A DNA stretch of 42,071 nt, taken from positions 1 to 42,071 of the forward strand of contig JAQTTQ010000007.1 of assembly GCA_028710685.1 (NCBI GenBank). Direction: 5' to 3'. How positions within the stretch are numbered: the first letter of the stretch is position 1; each line of letters starts with the position of its first letter. Source of the stretch: Candidatus Omnitrophota bacterium (GTDB lineage Bacteria > Omnitrophota > Gorgyraeia > Gygaellales > Profunditerraquicolaceae). The notes under the pieces were generated by a model, which saw nothing but the letters and a program-made list of their open reading frames with translations, was not told where the DNA came from and made no database searches. Positions 15,042-22,542 of this stretch are shown in pieces. A program made the translations under genes and the position numbers.

Positions 15042-15695
15042 TTAACCTAGCTCTTTCTCTATTTTATTTATAAGTTCCCCTGTCTCCCTAATCAAGAGAG
15101 CAGGCAAAAAATGCGACATTTCTGCCTCCTGTTTCAGGCTTTTTAAGCTGCCTAACAATCTTTTCAATGTAACAAGGCGCCTCTTTTCCTGGGCCTCCTC
15201 AGGCTCTAATTCTTTCCTTTGCCTGATGAGCGCGGTTAATCCTTTTCTCACCTCTTGCGTATCTTTCCCGTGCTCGAGAACATCTTTCTTTAGCCTAGAG
15301 TAATCCTCTTCGTCGATATCCTTTTTATTCTTTGCCTTGCGCAGTAGATCAACTGCCTCATAGGTAGGCAGTTTAGCGGTATTTACAGATTCGGCATAAT
15401 CTCCCTTAAGATAGGCCGGCTCTTCTTTCTCCAGGAAATAATAAGAACGCAAAAGTTTCATTGCCGTGACCTTCTTGATGCCGACCTCTTTGGCCGTATA
15501 GGCCTCAAAGGTGGCAAATCCCCACTCCTTATAGAGCTTGTCCTTAAGGACGCAGTAGAGCGAACGCCCTAGATTAATCCAGGATGATTTGAAATTCCTA
15601 GCGCTCTCTAGGACATGATAACGCAACGAACCTTCATCTAAGGAGGCCATTTTATTCTCGATAGCTTCAAGAGATTTTGTCTTATGTGCTTCCAT
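15042..15695 (-). CDS. Unknown protein with possible helix-turn-helix
   Basis: I do not recognise this 217-residue protein. It is predicted to be almost fully helical and highly charged. Residues about 45-85 (WGFATFEAYTAKEVGIKKVTAMKLLRSYYFL) look like a helix-turn-helix, with AKEVGIKKVTAMKLL as the recognition part. The C-terminal half is rich in Lys and Glu, with coiled-coil character (EAQEKRRLVTLKRLLGSLKSLKQEA). There is no signal peptide or membrane segment. Its start overlaps the upstream AsmA-like gene by one base (TGATG) and its stop lies 2 nt before the ligase start, so it belongs to this transcription unit. It may bind DNA; nothing more specific can be supported. Confidence 0.8.
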   Translation of the reverse strand: MEAHKTKSLEAIENKMASLDEGSLRYHVLESARNFKSSWINLGRSLYCVLKDKLYKEWGFATFEAYTAKEVGIKKVTAMKLLRSYYFLEKEEPAYLKGDYAESVNTAKLPTYEAVDLLRKAKNKKDIDEEDYSRLKKDVLEHGKDTQEVRKGLTALIRQRKELEPEEAQEKRRLVTLKRLLGSLKSLKQEAEMSHFLPALLIRETGELINKIEKELG

Positions 15696-16774
15696 CAGTT
15701 TTTATCCTTAAAGATCCTTTCCAGGCCTTTTCCGAAATCCTTAAACTTTTCAATATTATCAGTTACCTTCCTGATTAAGTCAGCGGGGTTTTGAAGGGCA
15801 AGGTTTTTGGCAGCCGAGAGTAGAATTATCTTCTTAAGTTCCTTGGGATTAAAGCTGGGACGGTCTAATTTAGTCTTTACCTTAAATTCTAATGCAAGGT
15901 CTCCTTTTGCATCGGTAAATAAGTCCAGGGCGCTCTTGGTAATGTCAAGAGAGGTAACTTGCACATCCTCCTGGCGCGCAGGCTGCGCATAAACTAAATC
16001 CGAGAGCTTAAAATTAGTTATAATCTCTAAATCGTTATTTTGCGAACTAAATACCGACCTAATATTAAGCCTTGCCGAATCCAGCTGCCTGTCAGAAATA
16101 AAATTCCCGTAGTATGGGCTAAAGTAGGTTAAATCCAAATCCTGCAGCCTTAAAACAGCATCCATGTCCTTAGGCACGAAATCAATCCATCCAGAAAAGT
16201 TAATATCCCCTATTTTAGTTGAACTTAAATTAAGAAAACTTGCCGCAACCTTAAAATTTGCCTTCATAGAGTTCACCGGGAAAAGCACCTTGGAGATATC
16301 CGCATTTATGGAAGTTAATACGGTCTTAAAGCCCCGGCGGTCAACCTTCTTATCGATAAACACAACCGTGCCGTTTCTTATAGTTAAACCGGCTAAATAT
16401 ACCTTTGGTGCCTGCCCCTTTAAGCCAAGTTGCGGAATATTAATTTTACCTTCGGCAGACTGCTCAAGTACAATCACCGGATTAACCAAGCTTACCCTGC
16501 TTAAAACAACCTTACCGGCGAGAAATCCCAAAAGGCTGGGTGAAACCGAAATCTTATCGGCCTGGAATAACTCACCTGCCTTAAGCTTGATTAAATTAAC
16601 CGTTAAGGGGACAGTAATATTTACCTTGTCGATGCTCGCCTTAACCTTAAGGGACTGCTCAATCTGCCCGACTATTATTCCCTTGGCAAAATAAGAAAAT
16701 GCCAAATTTAGGATAACAAATAAGACAATTACCGCAAGGATAACTGCAATTAAGATCTTAAAAAATTTTTTCAT
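15695..16774 (-). CDS. AsmA-like / DUF748 inner-membrane-anchored protein
   Basis: This 359-residue protein has one N-terminal membrane anchor (about residues 7-29). The rest is a large periplasmic region of beta-strand character. The start KASIDKVNITVPLTVNLIKLKAGELFQADKI and repeated VxxxxL/INI patterns match the AsmA/DUF748 group, whose larger members (YhdP, TamB, AsmA) form lipid-transfer grooves across the periplasm. This short version could be a partial groove or an adaptor. Its neighbours plsC, purU and an acyl-CoA ligase fit envelope lipid metabolism. The match rests on overall architecture rather than catalytic residues. Confidence 0.65.
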   Translation of the reverse strand: MKKFFKILIAVILAVIVLFVILNLAFSYFAKGIIVGQIEQSLKVKASIDKVNITVPLTVNLIKLKAGELFQADKISVSPSLLGFLAGKVVLSRVSLVNPVIVLEQSAEGKINIPQLGLKGQAPKVYLAGLTIRNGTVVFIDKKVDRRGFKTVLTSINADISKVLFPVNSMKANFKVAASFLNLSSTKIGDINFSGWIDFVPKDMDAVLRLQDLDLTYFSPYYGNFISDRQLDSARLNIRSVFSSQNNDLEIITNFKLSDLVYAQPARQEDVQVTSLDITKSALDLFTDAKGDLALEFKVKTKLDRPSFNPKELKKIILLSAAKNLALQNPADLIRKVTDNIEKFKDFGKGLERIFKDKN

Positions 16775-16801
16775 TCATTAAACCCTTAAATTAAATACAG
16801 C

Positions 16802-17644
16802 CTAAAAAATAACGGTCTTATCTTTAAACCTGAATACTCGATGTTCGATATAAGCGCGCAGGGCATCGGAAAGAGCCCTCTTCTCTAAATTCCTCCCCTT
16901 TAGGAGAAGCGCCCTTAAATCATCTTTGTGCGATATCACCTCCACTGCCTGGGCAATAATCGCTCCGGTATCAAGCCCTGCCGTGACAAAATGGCTGGTT
17001 GCCCCGATTACCTTAACCCCTCTGTTTAATGCCTGTTGATAGGGATTCTTCCCCTTAAACGAAGGAAGAAACCCATGGTGTATATTTATAATGTCGTTGC
17101 CGAAAGACTTAATAAAATGCGGGGATAGCACCAGCATATAACGGGCAAGGGCCAGAAAATCAACAGAACCCTTGGTTAAAGATATTATCTCCTTTTCCCT
17201 CCTGTTGCTCTTATTTGCCGGTATAAAATAAAAAGGCACATTATGCTGCTTAACTAACTTGCCATGCCCCTCGAAATTACTAATTACAAAAGGAATATTA
17301 ACGCCCAACTCTCCTCTCTTATAAAGATAAAGTATCTCGGCGAGGCAATGGTCAGGCTTAGAGACAAGTACGCCCATAGATAAGGGTATTCCTTTTTCAT
17401 AGAGCCTTGCCCTGGCCTTAAAATATCTGGCAACCCTACCTAAACCTTCTTTCAATTTGCCTATGTTACATGTCTTATTTTCCGTTATAAACTCAACCCG
17501 CATAAAGAAATAACCTCCCTGGGGGTCAGAGGAATACTGGTCAAGGGTAATAATATTGCCCGTAGATTTAAATATGAAATCCGAGACCCTGGCCACTATT
17601 CCCTTCTGGTCCCTGCACTGCAAAAGAAGAATATAGGTATTCAT
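16802..17644 (-). CDS. purU: Formyltetrahydrofolate deformylase
   Basis: This 280-residue enzyme hydrolyses 10-formyl-THF to formate and THF. An N-terminal ACT domain (about 1-85, beginning YILLLQCRDQKGIVARVSDF) is followed by a formyltransferase-fold domain. The catalytic residues are visible: Asn187 in INIHHG, His189 or His190, and Asp225 in TAGLDTGAI. The LPSFKGKNPY motif is typical of PurU rather than PurN. The ACT domain usually senses glycine and methionine status. It starts 4 nt after the plsC gene ends. Its place directly behind a nucleoside-salvage set suggests one-carbon/SAM balance, but this is inference. Confidence 0.93.
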   Translation of the reverse strand: MNTYILLLQCRDQKGIVARVSDFIFKSTGNIITLDQYSSDPQGGYFFMRVEFITENKTCNIGKLKEGLGRVARYFKARARLYEKGIPLSMGVLVSKPDHCLAEILYLYKRGELGVNIPFVISNFEGHGKLVKQHNVPFYFIPANKSNRREKEIISLTKGSVDFLALARYMLVLSPHFIKSFGNDIINIHHGFLPSFKGKNPYQQALNRGVKVIGATSHFVTAGLDTGAIIAQAVEVISHKDDLRALLLKGRNLEKRALSDALRAYIEHRVFRFKDKTVIF

Positions 17645-17647
17645 ATT

Positions 17648-18370
17648 TTATTTCCTTTCGCTATTTATACTATTGAAAACCTTATCCCTTAATTCTGAAA
17701 AATCTCCCGGCCCAAAGGAAGATGTCTCAACGGGAGGCAAGACAGTAACACTGGCTAAAACTTTTGATTTAAATATCCAGCTTCCTTTGGGGATTGCATC
17801 ACGGGTCCCTTTTATACAAATAGGGAGAATAGGCCTCTTCTCTTTTATCGCCAGCTTAAATGCCCCATTCTGGAAAACATTCATTTCCTCAGTTTCGCTG
17901 CGTGTGCCTTCTGGAAAAAATAGCACCGACATATCTTTTCTCAGCCACTCAGCCGCTTCACGGTAAACCTTTTTAATACTGGAATATTCCCCGCGGGCAA
18001 GCTTTATATGTTGGGTAAGCGAAAGGCACCATCCGATAAATGGTACTTTAAACAAGCTCTCCTTGGCAACCCATTTGAATTGCATTCTTGTCTTATAGAG
18101 AACAACGATATCGGCCATACTCTCATGGTTGGCGATAGCAACATAAACCCTGCCGTAATCAATGTTCTCAAGCCCTTTGATTTCAAATTTCCAAAATGGA
18201 TTTAAGCGGATAATGGCATCCGACCACCAAAAACACTGCATGTGGGCGATTTTTCTCTTTTTATCAATAGTATAAAGAACGGCCCACAAAAAGAAGACTA
18301 CAAAAGCAAGCGCCATAGTTAATATTATATTGTAGATCCAAATGGCGATAGAAAGGAATATTTTAAGCAT
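17648..18370 (-). CDS. plsC: 1-acyl-sn-glycerol-3-phosphate acyltransferase
   Basis: This 240-residue membrane acyltransferase makes phosphatidic acid from lysophosphatidic acid. One or two N-terminal membrane helices (about 5-34) precede the catalytic NHxxxxD motif, His82 and Asp87 in NHESMAD. Block III is FFPEGTRSETEEM, and the later GSWIFKSKVLASVTVLPPV tail is common in PlsC. It follows the aldehyde dehydrogenase gene by 6 nt and precedes purU. Other acyltransferases of the superfamily are possible, but the motif set and size fit PlsC best. Confidence 0.9.
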   Translation of the reverse strand: MLKIFLSIAIWIYNIILTMALAFVVFFLWAVLYTIDKKRKIAHMQCFWWSDAIIRLNPFWKFEIKGLENIDYGRVYVAIANHESMADIVVLYKTRMQFKWVAKESLFKVPFIGWCLSLTQHIKLARGEYSSIKKVYREAAEWLRKDMSVLFFPEGTRSETEEMNVFQNGAFKLAIKEKRPILPICIKGTRDAIPKGSWIFKSKVLASVTVLPPVETSSFGPGDFSELRDKVFNSINSERK

Positions 18371-18376
18371 AGTATT

Positions 18377-19861
18377 TTAAAAACCGTACCAATAGTTAAC
18401 TAGGGGCTTACCCTCATTTGAATGATCAATTATTATATTCTTAAGCCGGGTATATTCTAAAAGGCCATCCCGGCCAAGTTCCTTGCCAAAACCGCTCTGC
18501 TTGAACCCACCGTAAGGAAGCTGGTCATAAAACATGCCGTAGGTATTTATCCATATTGTCCCGGCATTAATCTTTTTAGCCACTTCTTCAGCAAGCCCTA
18601 GATCTTTACTCCAGATACAAGCCGCCAGGCCAAAATCGGAAGAATTAGCCAACTCCACTGCTTCCTTTGAATCAGAAAAACTTCCAACTATAGCTACCGG
18701 CCCAAAAACCTCTTCTTTAAATATATGCATATGCGGTTTGACATTGCCGATAACCGTAGGCTCAAAAAAATACCCGTTTTTAAGCTCCGCATCCTGAGGA
18801 ATCTTTCCGCCACACAAAATTCTTGCCCCCTCTGTCTTAGCCTTCTCCAGGTAGGCAATAATTTTCTTGCGCTGGCTATCGGTAACTAAAGGGCCCATTT
18901 GGGTCTCATGGTTATCCGATAAACCTAATTTTATAGCCTTAGCCTTGCTTACAAAACTAGCCACAAATTGGTCATAGATCTTTTCCTGGACAAGGATGCG
19001 CGACATAGCTGTACACATCTGTCCTTGATTTAAGAAAACCGAACAAAGAGAACTGTTTACCGCCGTTTCGATATCAACATCCGCAAAAACCAAGCTTGCA
19101 GATTTGCCTCCCAACTCCAAAAGAAGCTTCTTAACGCTTGAAGATGTATACCTGAGGATTTCTTTGCCCACTTCCAGGCTGCCGGTAAAAGAAACCATGT
19201 CTATTCTCTTATCGCAGCAAAGTATCTGCCCAGACTTTGCCCCGCTTGCATTGATAATATTCACCACCCCAGGAGGCATTCCTGCCTCATGAATAATCTT
19301 GCCCAATTCAAAGGCAGTAAGCGGGGTTATACTGGAAGGCTTTAATATTACGGTATTGCCCGCTGCAAGGGCAGAAGCCAGCTTCCATGAAGCAATTAAA
19401 AGCGGGTAATTCCACGGGATAATTAAAGATACTACCCCTACGGGCTCACGCAACAAAACTGCCCCTGCCTCTTGCGCAGGAGCTAAAGTTTCATTAATAA
19501 GATAATTCTCAAGATTATTAGCAGCATGCTCAAAAGTTTTAGCAGCAGAAGGCACATCCATAAAGGTTGTCTCTTTTATAGGCTTACCCGTGCTCTCTGT
19601 TTCAATCCTTGCCAGCTCTTCTGCCTTATTAAGGATACCCTCAGCGATCCTAAGAATAACAGCCTTACGCTCCTTGAGAGAAAAACCCCTCCAGGCTCCT
19701 TTATCAAAAGCCTTCCGGGCACTCTCAACAGCCAGGTCAATTTCTTTTTCTGAAGCCAGGAAAACTTGGGCAATAACCTTGCCGGTAGAAGGATTGAGGA
19801 CATTCTGCCTCTCCCTAGTCTCAACAAACTCTCCGTTTATATATAAAGGGGCACAATTCAT
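18377..19861 (-). CDS. NAD(P)-dependent aldehyde dehydrogenase
   Basis: This 494-residue enzyme oxidises an aldehyde to the acid. The proton-relay Glu249 is in LLLELGGKSA, the nucleophile Cys283 in NQGQMCTA, Asn151 in PWNYP, and the nucleotide-binding GSLEVGKEI follows FTGS. It belongs to the betaine-aldehyde/general ALDH family (ALDH superfamily, hydrolytic type rather than CoA-acylating). Its ATG overlaps the stop of the aldolase-SCP2 gene by ATGA, so it is translationally coupled to the set upstream. In that context it would oxidise the aldehyde released by the aldolase, acetaldehyde from 5'-deoxyribose or methylthioacetaldehyde from methylthioribose. The assignment of substrate is inference. 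Confidence 0.92.
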   Translation of the reverse strand: MNCAPLYINGEFVETRERQNVLNPSTGKVIAQVFLASEKEIDLAVESARKAFDKGAWRGFSLKERKAVILRIAEGILNKAEELARIETESTGKPIKETTFMDVPSAAKTFEHAANNLENYLINETLAPAQEAGAVLLREPVGVVSLIIPWNYPLLIASWKLASALAAGNTVILKPSSITPLTAFELGKIIHEAGMPPGVVNIINASGAKSGQILCCDKRIDMVSFTGSLEVGKEILRYTSSSVKKLLLELGGKSASLVFADVDIETAVNSSLCSVFLNQGQMCTAMSRILVQEKIYDQFVASFVSKAKAIKLGLSDNHETQMGPLVTDSQRKKIIAYLEKAKTEGARILCGGKIPQDAELKNGYFFEPTVIGNVKPHMHIFKEEVFGPVAIVGSFSDSKEAVELANSSDFGLAACIWSKDLGLAEEVAKKINAGTIWINTYGMFYDQLPYGGFKQSGFGKELGRDGLLEYTRLKNIIIDHSNEGKPLVNYWYGF

Positions 19862-20859
19862 CGTATTTTAACTTCCTTAAATAAAGCAAAAAGCCTGGTA
19901 AAGGGCACATACCATTTTGAGAGTTGTCCTAACTGGCCGGATAATTTCATCCTTCCCTGGGTTACGGCAACAAAAGAATCTAATTTTCCTAAAAATACCT
20001 GTTCCCAAACTTCCCGGGGCGCGGAAATGACAAACGGGGCGTCTGCATCCAGGTCAAGCCTCACAATTTTTCCTTTTTCAAAGTTAAATTTATAAACCTT
20101 ATCCGAACCATCAAGCTTGATAGCCAGCTTGACGGTAAGATTCAGTTCTTCGCCTTTTCTGGCAATCAGCTCATCCTTATTAACCAAATCAACTATTGCC
20201 TGTATATGTTCCCTTGAAAACATAGGCAGGCTTAAATTTAGCGATAAATCTGATTTTAAGGCCTTATCCAAATCATCCAGGATATCGCTTTTGAAAATCC
20301 TTGCTATAGCCGTAGTGCGCACTGCCTCCTCTAAGGCCTCAATCAGGCTCATGGCATCGCAAAATTTATCTGCCAAGGCTACAGCCCCGTGGTTTTTTAA
20401 TACCACGAGGTTATTTGTTTTAAGCGCGGCAATAACCGGCTGGGGGCTTACCACTGTCGGGGTATCCTGCTCAATCACAGGAATCGTACCTAAATAAAAC
20501 TTTGTCTCAAAGGTCAGTGCCTTGAGGTCGGAGGTTACTGCAAAATAACCGTTAGTTAAGGGGGGATGGGCATGTATTACTACATTCGCTTTAAAGTTTT
20601 TATAAACTAAAGAGTGCAGCGGTAATTCTGAGCTTGGCTTAATGGAGGAATATACCTTTCCGGTATTTAAATTTACCCTCACGATATCCTTATGCCTTAG
20701 CTCCCCCAAAGAAGTGCCGGTTGCGGTAATAAGTATATTTTCATCATCCAGGCGGGCACTAATATTCCCGGATTTAGCTACCGCCAGCCGAGCCTGATAA
20801 AGCCGGCTGCCTACCCTTATAATCTCTTTTCTTAACTTAAGTTCTTTTCCAAAATTCAT
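19858..20859 (-). CDS. Class II aldolase fused to a C-terminal SCP2 domain
   Basis: This 333-residue fusion starts with a FucA/AraD-type class II aldolase (about 1-205). It has the phosphate-binding SGNISAR (30-36) and TGTSLGEL (47-54), catalytic Glu78 in PSSELPLH, zinc ligands His96 and His98 in VIHAHPP, and His157 in LKNHGAV. Residues about 220-333 resemble an SCP2 sterol-carrier domain (LDGSDKVYKFNFEKGKIV, then FVISAPREVWEQVFLGKLD, then QGRMKLSGQLGQL). The family splits sugar 1-phosphates into DHAP and an aldehyde. Coupled by ATGA overlaps to the isomerase before it and the dehydrogenase after it, it fits the Ald2/DrdA step of a DHAP shunt. The SCP2 fusion is unusual, and its ligand is unknown. 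Confidence 0.85.
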   Translation of the reverse strand: MNFGKELKLRKEIIRVGSRLYQARLAVAKSGNISARLDDENILITATGTSLGELRHKDIVRVNLNTGKVYSSIKPSSELPLHSLVYKNFKANVVIHAHPPLTNGYFAVTSDLKALTFETKFYLGTIPVIEQDTPTVVSPQPVIAALKTNNLVVLKNHGAVALADKFCDAMSLIEALEEAVRTTAIARIFKSDILDDLDKALKSDLSLNLSLPMFSREHIQAIVDLVNKDELIARKGEELNLTVKLAIKLDGSDKVYKFNFEKGKIVRLDLDADAPFVISAPREVWEQVFLGKLDSFVAVTQGRMKLSGQLGQLSKWYVPFTRLFALFKEVKIR

Positions 20860-21782
20860 CTTTTAATCTCCATACGGATATGCTTAGTTATTAAATTACC
20901 GGGAGTAATATCAAAGGCAGGGTAATATCCTTTAGCCCCTTTCGGAGCCAGCCTTAATCCCCGGTATTCCAGCATCTCCTTATCCGGGCGGATTTCTATC
21001 TTTATCTCCTTACCGCTTTTTTTATCCGAGGGAGGAGGGCATATAACATAAAAGGGGATCTTAAAATACCTAGCCGTAACCGCAATCTGATATGTGCCGA
21101 TCTTATTGGCAATATCTCCGTTTAAAGCCAAATGGTCTGCCCCTACGATTACCTTATTTACTTTTTTAAGCGACATTACCGAAGCCACCATATTATCAGT
21201 AATCAAGGTAACATCAAAACCCGCCCTTTTTAGCTCCCAGGCAGTAAGCCTGGAACCCTGCATATAAGGGCGCGTCTCGGTGGCAAAGAATTTTATGGTT
21301 TTGCGCTGTTTCTTAGCTATAGCTGCGATTAAGGGCATAAGTCCGCTTATGTTACAGTGGGTTAAAACAACATCCCCGTCTTTTAAGAGCCTTGCCGACT
21401 CCTCTGCCTGCGCAAGCCTGCTATATTTTAAACCCTCAAGAAAACCTAATATACATTTTTCTAAAGGCGCTTTGCCATTCGACCAGCTTAATACCATATC
21501 GGTTAAAGACTTAAATGATAATGTCGGGCGGGTCTTGTTAATCTCTGCGGCAACATTTGCCAATTCCTTGCCTCTTCCCTGTTTAAGCAGCTGAAGGAAA
21601 ATATACATCACCAGAAGCACCTGGCCAACCGCACGCGTCTTCATATCCTTAATTGCCTTGCAGGCTTGCCGGTAATGATGCGCCTTTATATAAACGAGCT
21701 CCTGCGGCAGCCTAGTCTCATCGAGTATATAGATAATCTTTCCTTTTAGCTGGATTGGCCAGAATAACGGCGAAAATTTCAT
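20856..21782 (-). CDS. MtnA-type aldose-1-phosphate isomerase (eIF2B-like)
   Basis: This 308-residue protein belongs to the MtnA / ribose-1,5-bisphosphate isomerase / eIF2B-alpha family. Family blocks are ILDETRLPQE (19-28), LTHCNISGL with catalytic Cys143, TETRPYMQGSRLTAWEL (168-184), TDNM, and VGADHLALNGDIANKIGTY with catalytic Asp216. Such enzymes convert methylthioribose-1-P or 5-deoxyribose-1-P to the ribulose form. The N-terminal motif is divergent: KTRAVGQ stands where VRGAPAIG is usual. It lies between a nucleoside phosphorylase (ATGA overlap) and a class II aldolase (ATGA overlap). This supports a 5-deoxyribose or methylthioribose role over the archaeal AMP pathway, which would need RuBisCO, absent from this window. 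Confidence 0.82.
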   Translation of the reverse strand: MKFSPLFWPIQLKGKIIYILDETRLPQELVYIKAHHYRQACKAIKDMKTRAVGQVLLVMYIFLQLLKQGRGKELANVAAEINKTRPTLSFKSLTDMVLSWSNGKAPLEKCILGFLEGLKYSRLAQAEESARLLKDGDVVLTHCNISGLMPLIAAIAKKQRKTIKFFATETRPYMQGSRLTAWELKRAGFDVTLITDNMVASVMSLKKVNKVIVGADHLALNGDIANKIGTYQIAVTARYFKIPFYVICPPPSDKKSGKEIKIEIRPDKEMLEYRGLRLAPKGAKGYYPAFDITPGNLITKHIRMEIKR

Positions 21783-22528
21783 TTCCCCTCTAGTTTTCTT
21801 ACTGTCTCTAAGGCAATCTTTAAAATATTTGCCTCTGCCATATAATACATCGGGTTCATGAAGCCCATCTCTCCCGTAACCACATTATCGCTCACCGCTA
21901 AAATTGAACCGGCTTTAATATTGTAAATCTGGGCGATAGTAAGAAGAGTTGCAGAAACCATATCAACTGCCAAGGCCCCCTCCTTGCGCTTTGCCTCCAC
22001 TATCTCGCGGGTCTCCCGTAAGAGCGCATCTGTGGTCCAGGCCTTGCCGCGATGGATATTAACACCCATTTCCTTTCCTGCTTCATATAAGGTATCGACG
22101 ATCTTTTTATCGGCAACCGTCTTAAAGTCTTTATCAACGTAATAAGGCGTAACCCCATCACCGCGGATAACCTCATCTACTACGAATATATCTCCGACTT
22201 TAATATTTTCATCCAAAGAACCAGCGGTGCCGACTCGGATAATATTTTGAATCTGGGCATTGCACATAACTTCGGTAGTAATGGAGGTATCGGTAGAAAA
22301 CCTTCCTCCGTTAACCGCGGTTATCTTTATCCCTTCAACCGTGCCAGTGTACATAGAATACTCCATAAAGGTAAAGTTCTTCACCGGGTTATCAAATTTC
22401 TTTAATAAAACATCCAGCCTGTCCCTTGGCCCGGGGACGATTGCATACTTGCCTACATCCTGCGGCCTAAGCTGCACCATCTCCGTTAAATCCTTCCCCG
22501 TTAGATGTACCTCCTTTTGCATCTGCAT
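21779..22528 (-). CDS. Atypical nucleoside phosphorylase (PNP/UDP family)
   Basis: This 249-residue member of the PNP_UDP_1 family cleaves a nucleoside with phosphate to base plus sugar-1-phosphate. The blocks are VPGPRDR (31-37, phosphate binding), IIRVGTAGSLDENIKVGDIFV, and SDNVVTGE with Asp214 at the catalytic acid position of E. coli-type PNP. In the base/ribose motif the usual M-E-x-A reads DMVSAT (189-194), so the ribose-binding Glu is Val191. AAGGAG 8 nt before ATG 22528 fixes the start. It opens a coupled set with an isomerase, an aldolase and an aldehyde dehydrogenase. Likely substrates are 5'-deoxyadenosine or methylthioadenosine; uridine is a fallback. Confidence 0.82.
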   Translation of the reverse strand: MQMQKEVHLTGKDLTEMVQLRPQDVGKYAIVPGPRDRLDVLLKKFDNPVKNFTFMEYSMYTGTVEGIKITAVNGGRFSTDTSITTEVMCNAQIQNIIRVGTAGSLDENIKVGDIFVVDEVIRGDGVTPYYVDKDFKTVADKKIVDTLYEAGKEMGVNIHRGKAWTTDALLRETREIVEAKRKEGALAVDMVSATLLTIAQIYNIKAGSILAVSDNVVTGEMGFMNPMYYMAEANILKIALETVRKLEGK

Positions 22529-22542
22529 ATTAATTTCTCCTT

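Noticed and set aside
20856-22528. Nucleoside phosphorylase plus isomerase as the archaeal-type AMP pathway
   Set aside because: That pathway needs RuBisCO, which is not in the window; here an aldolase and an aldehyde dehydrogenase follow instead.
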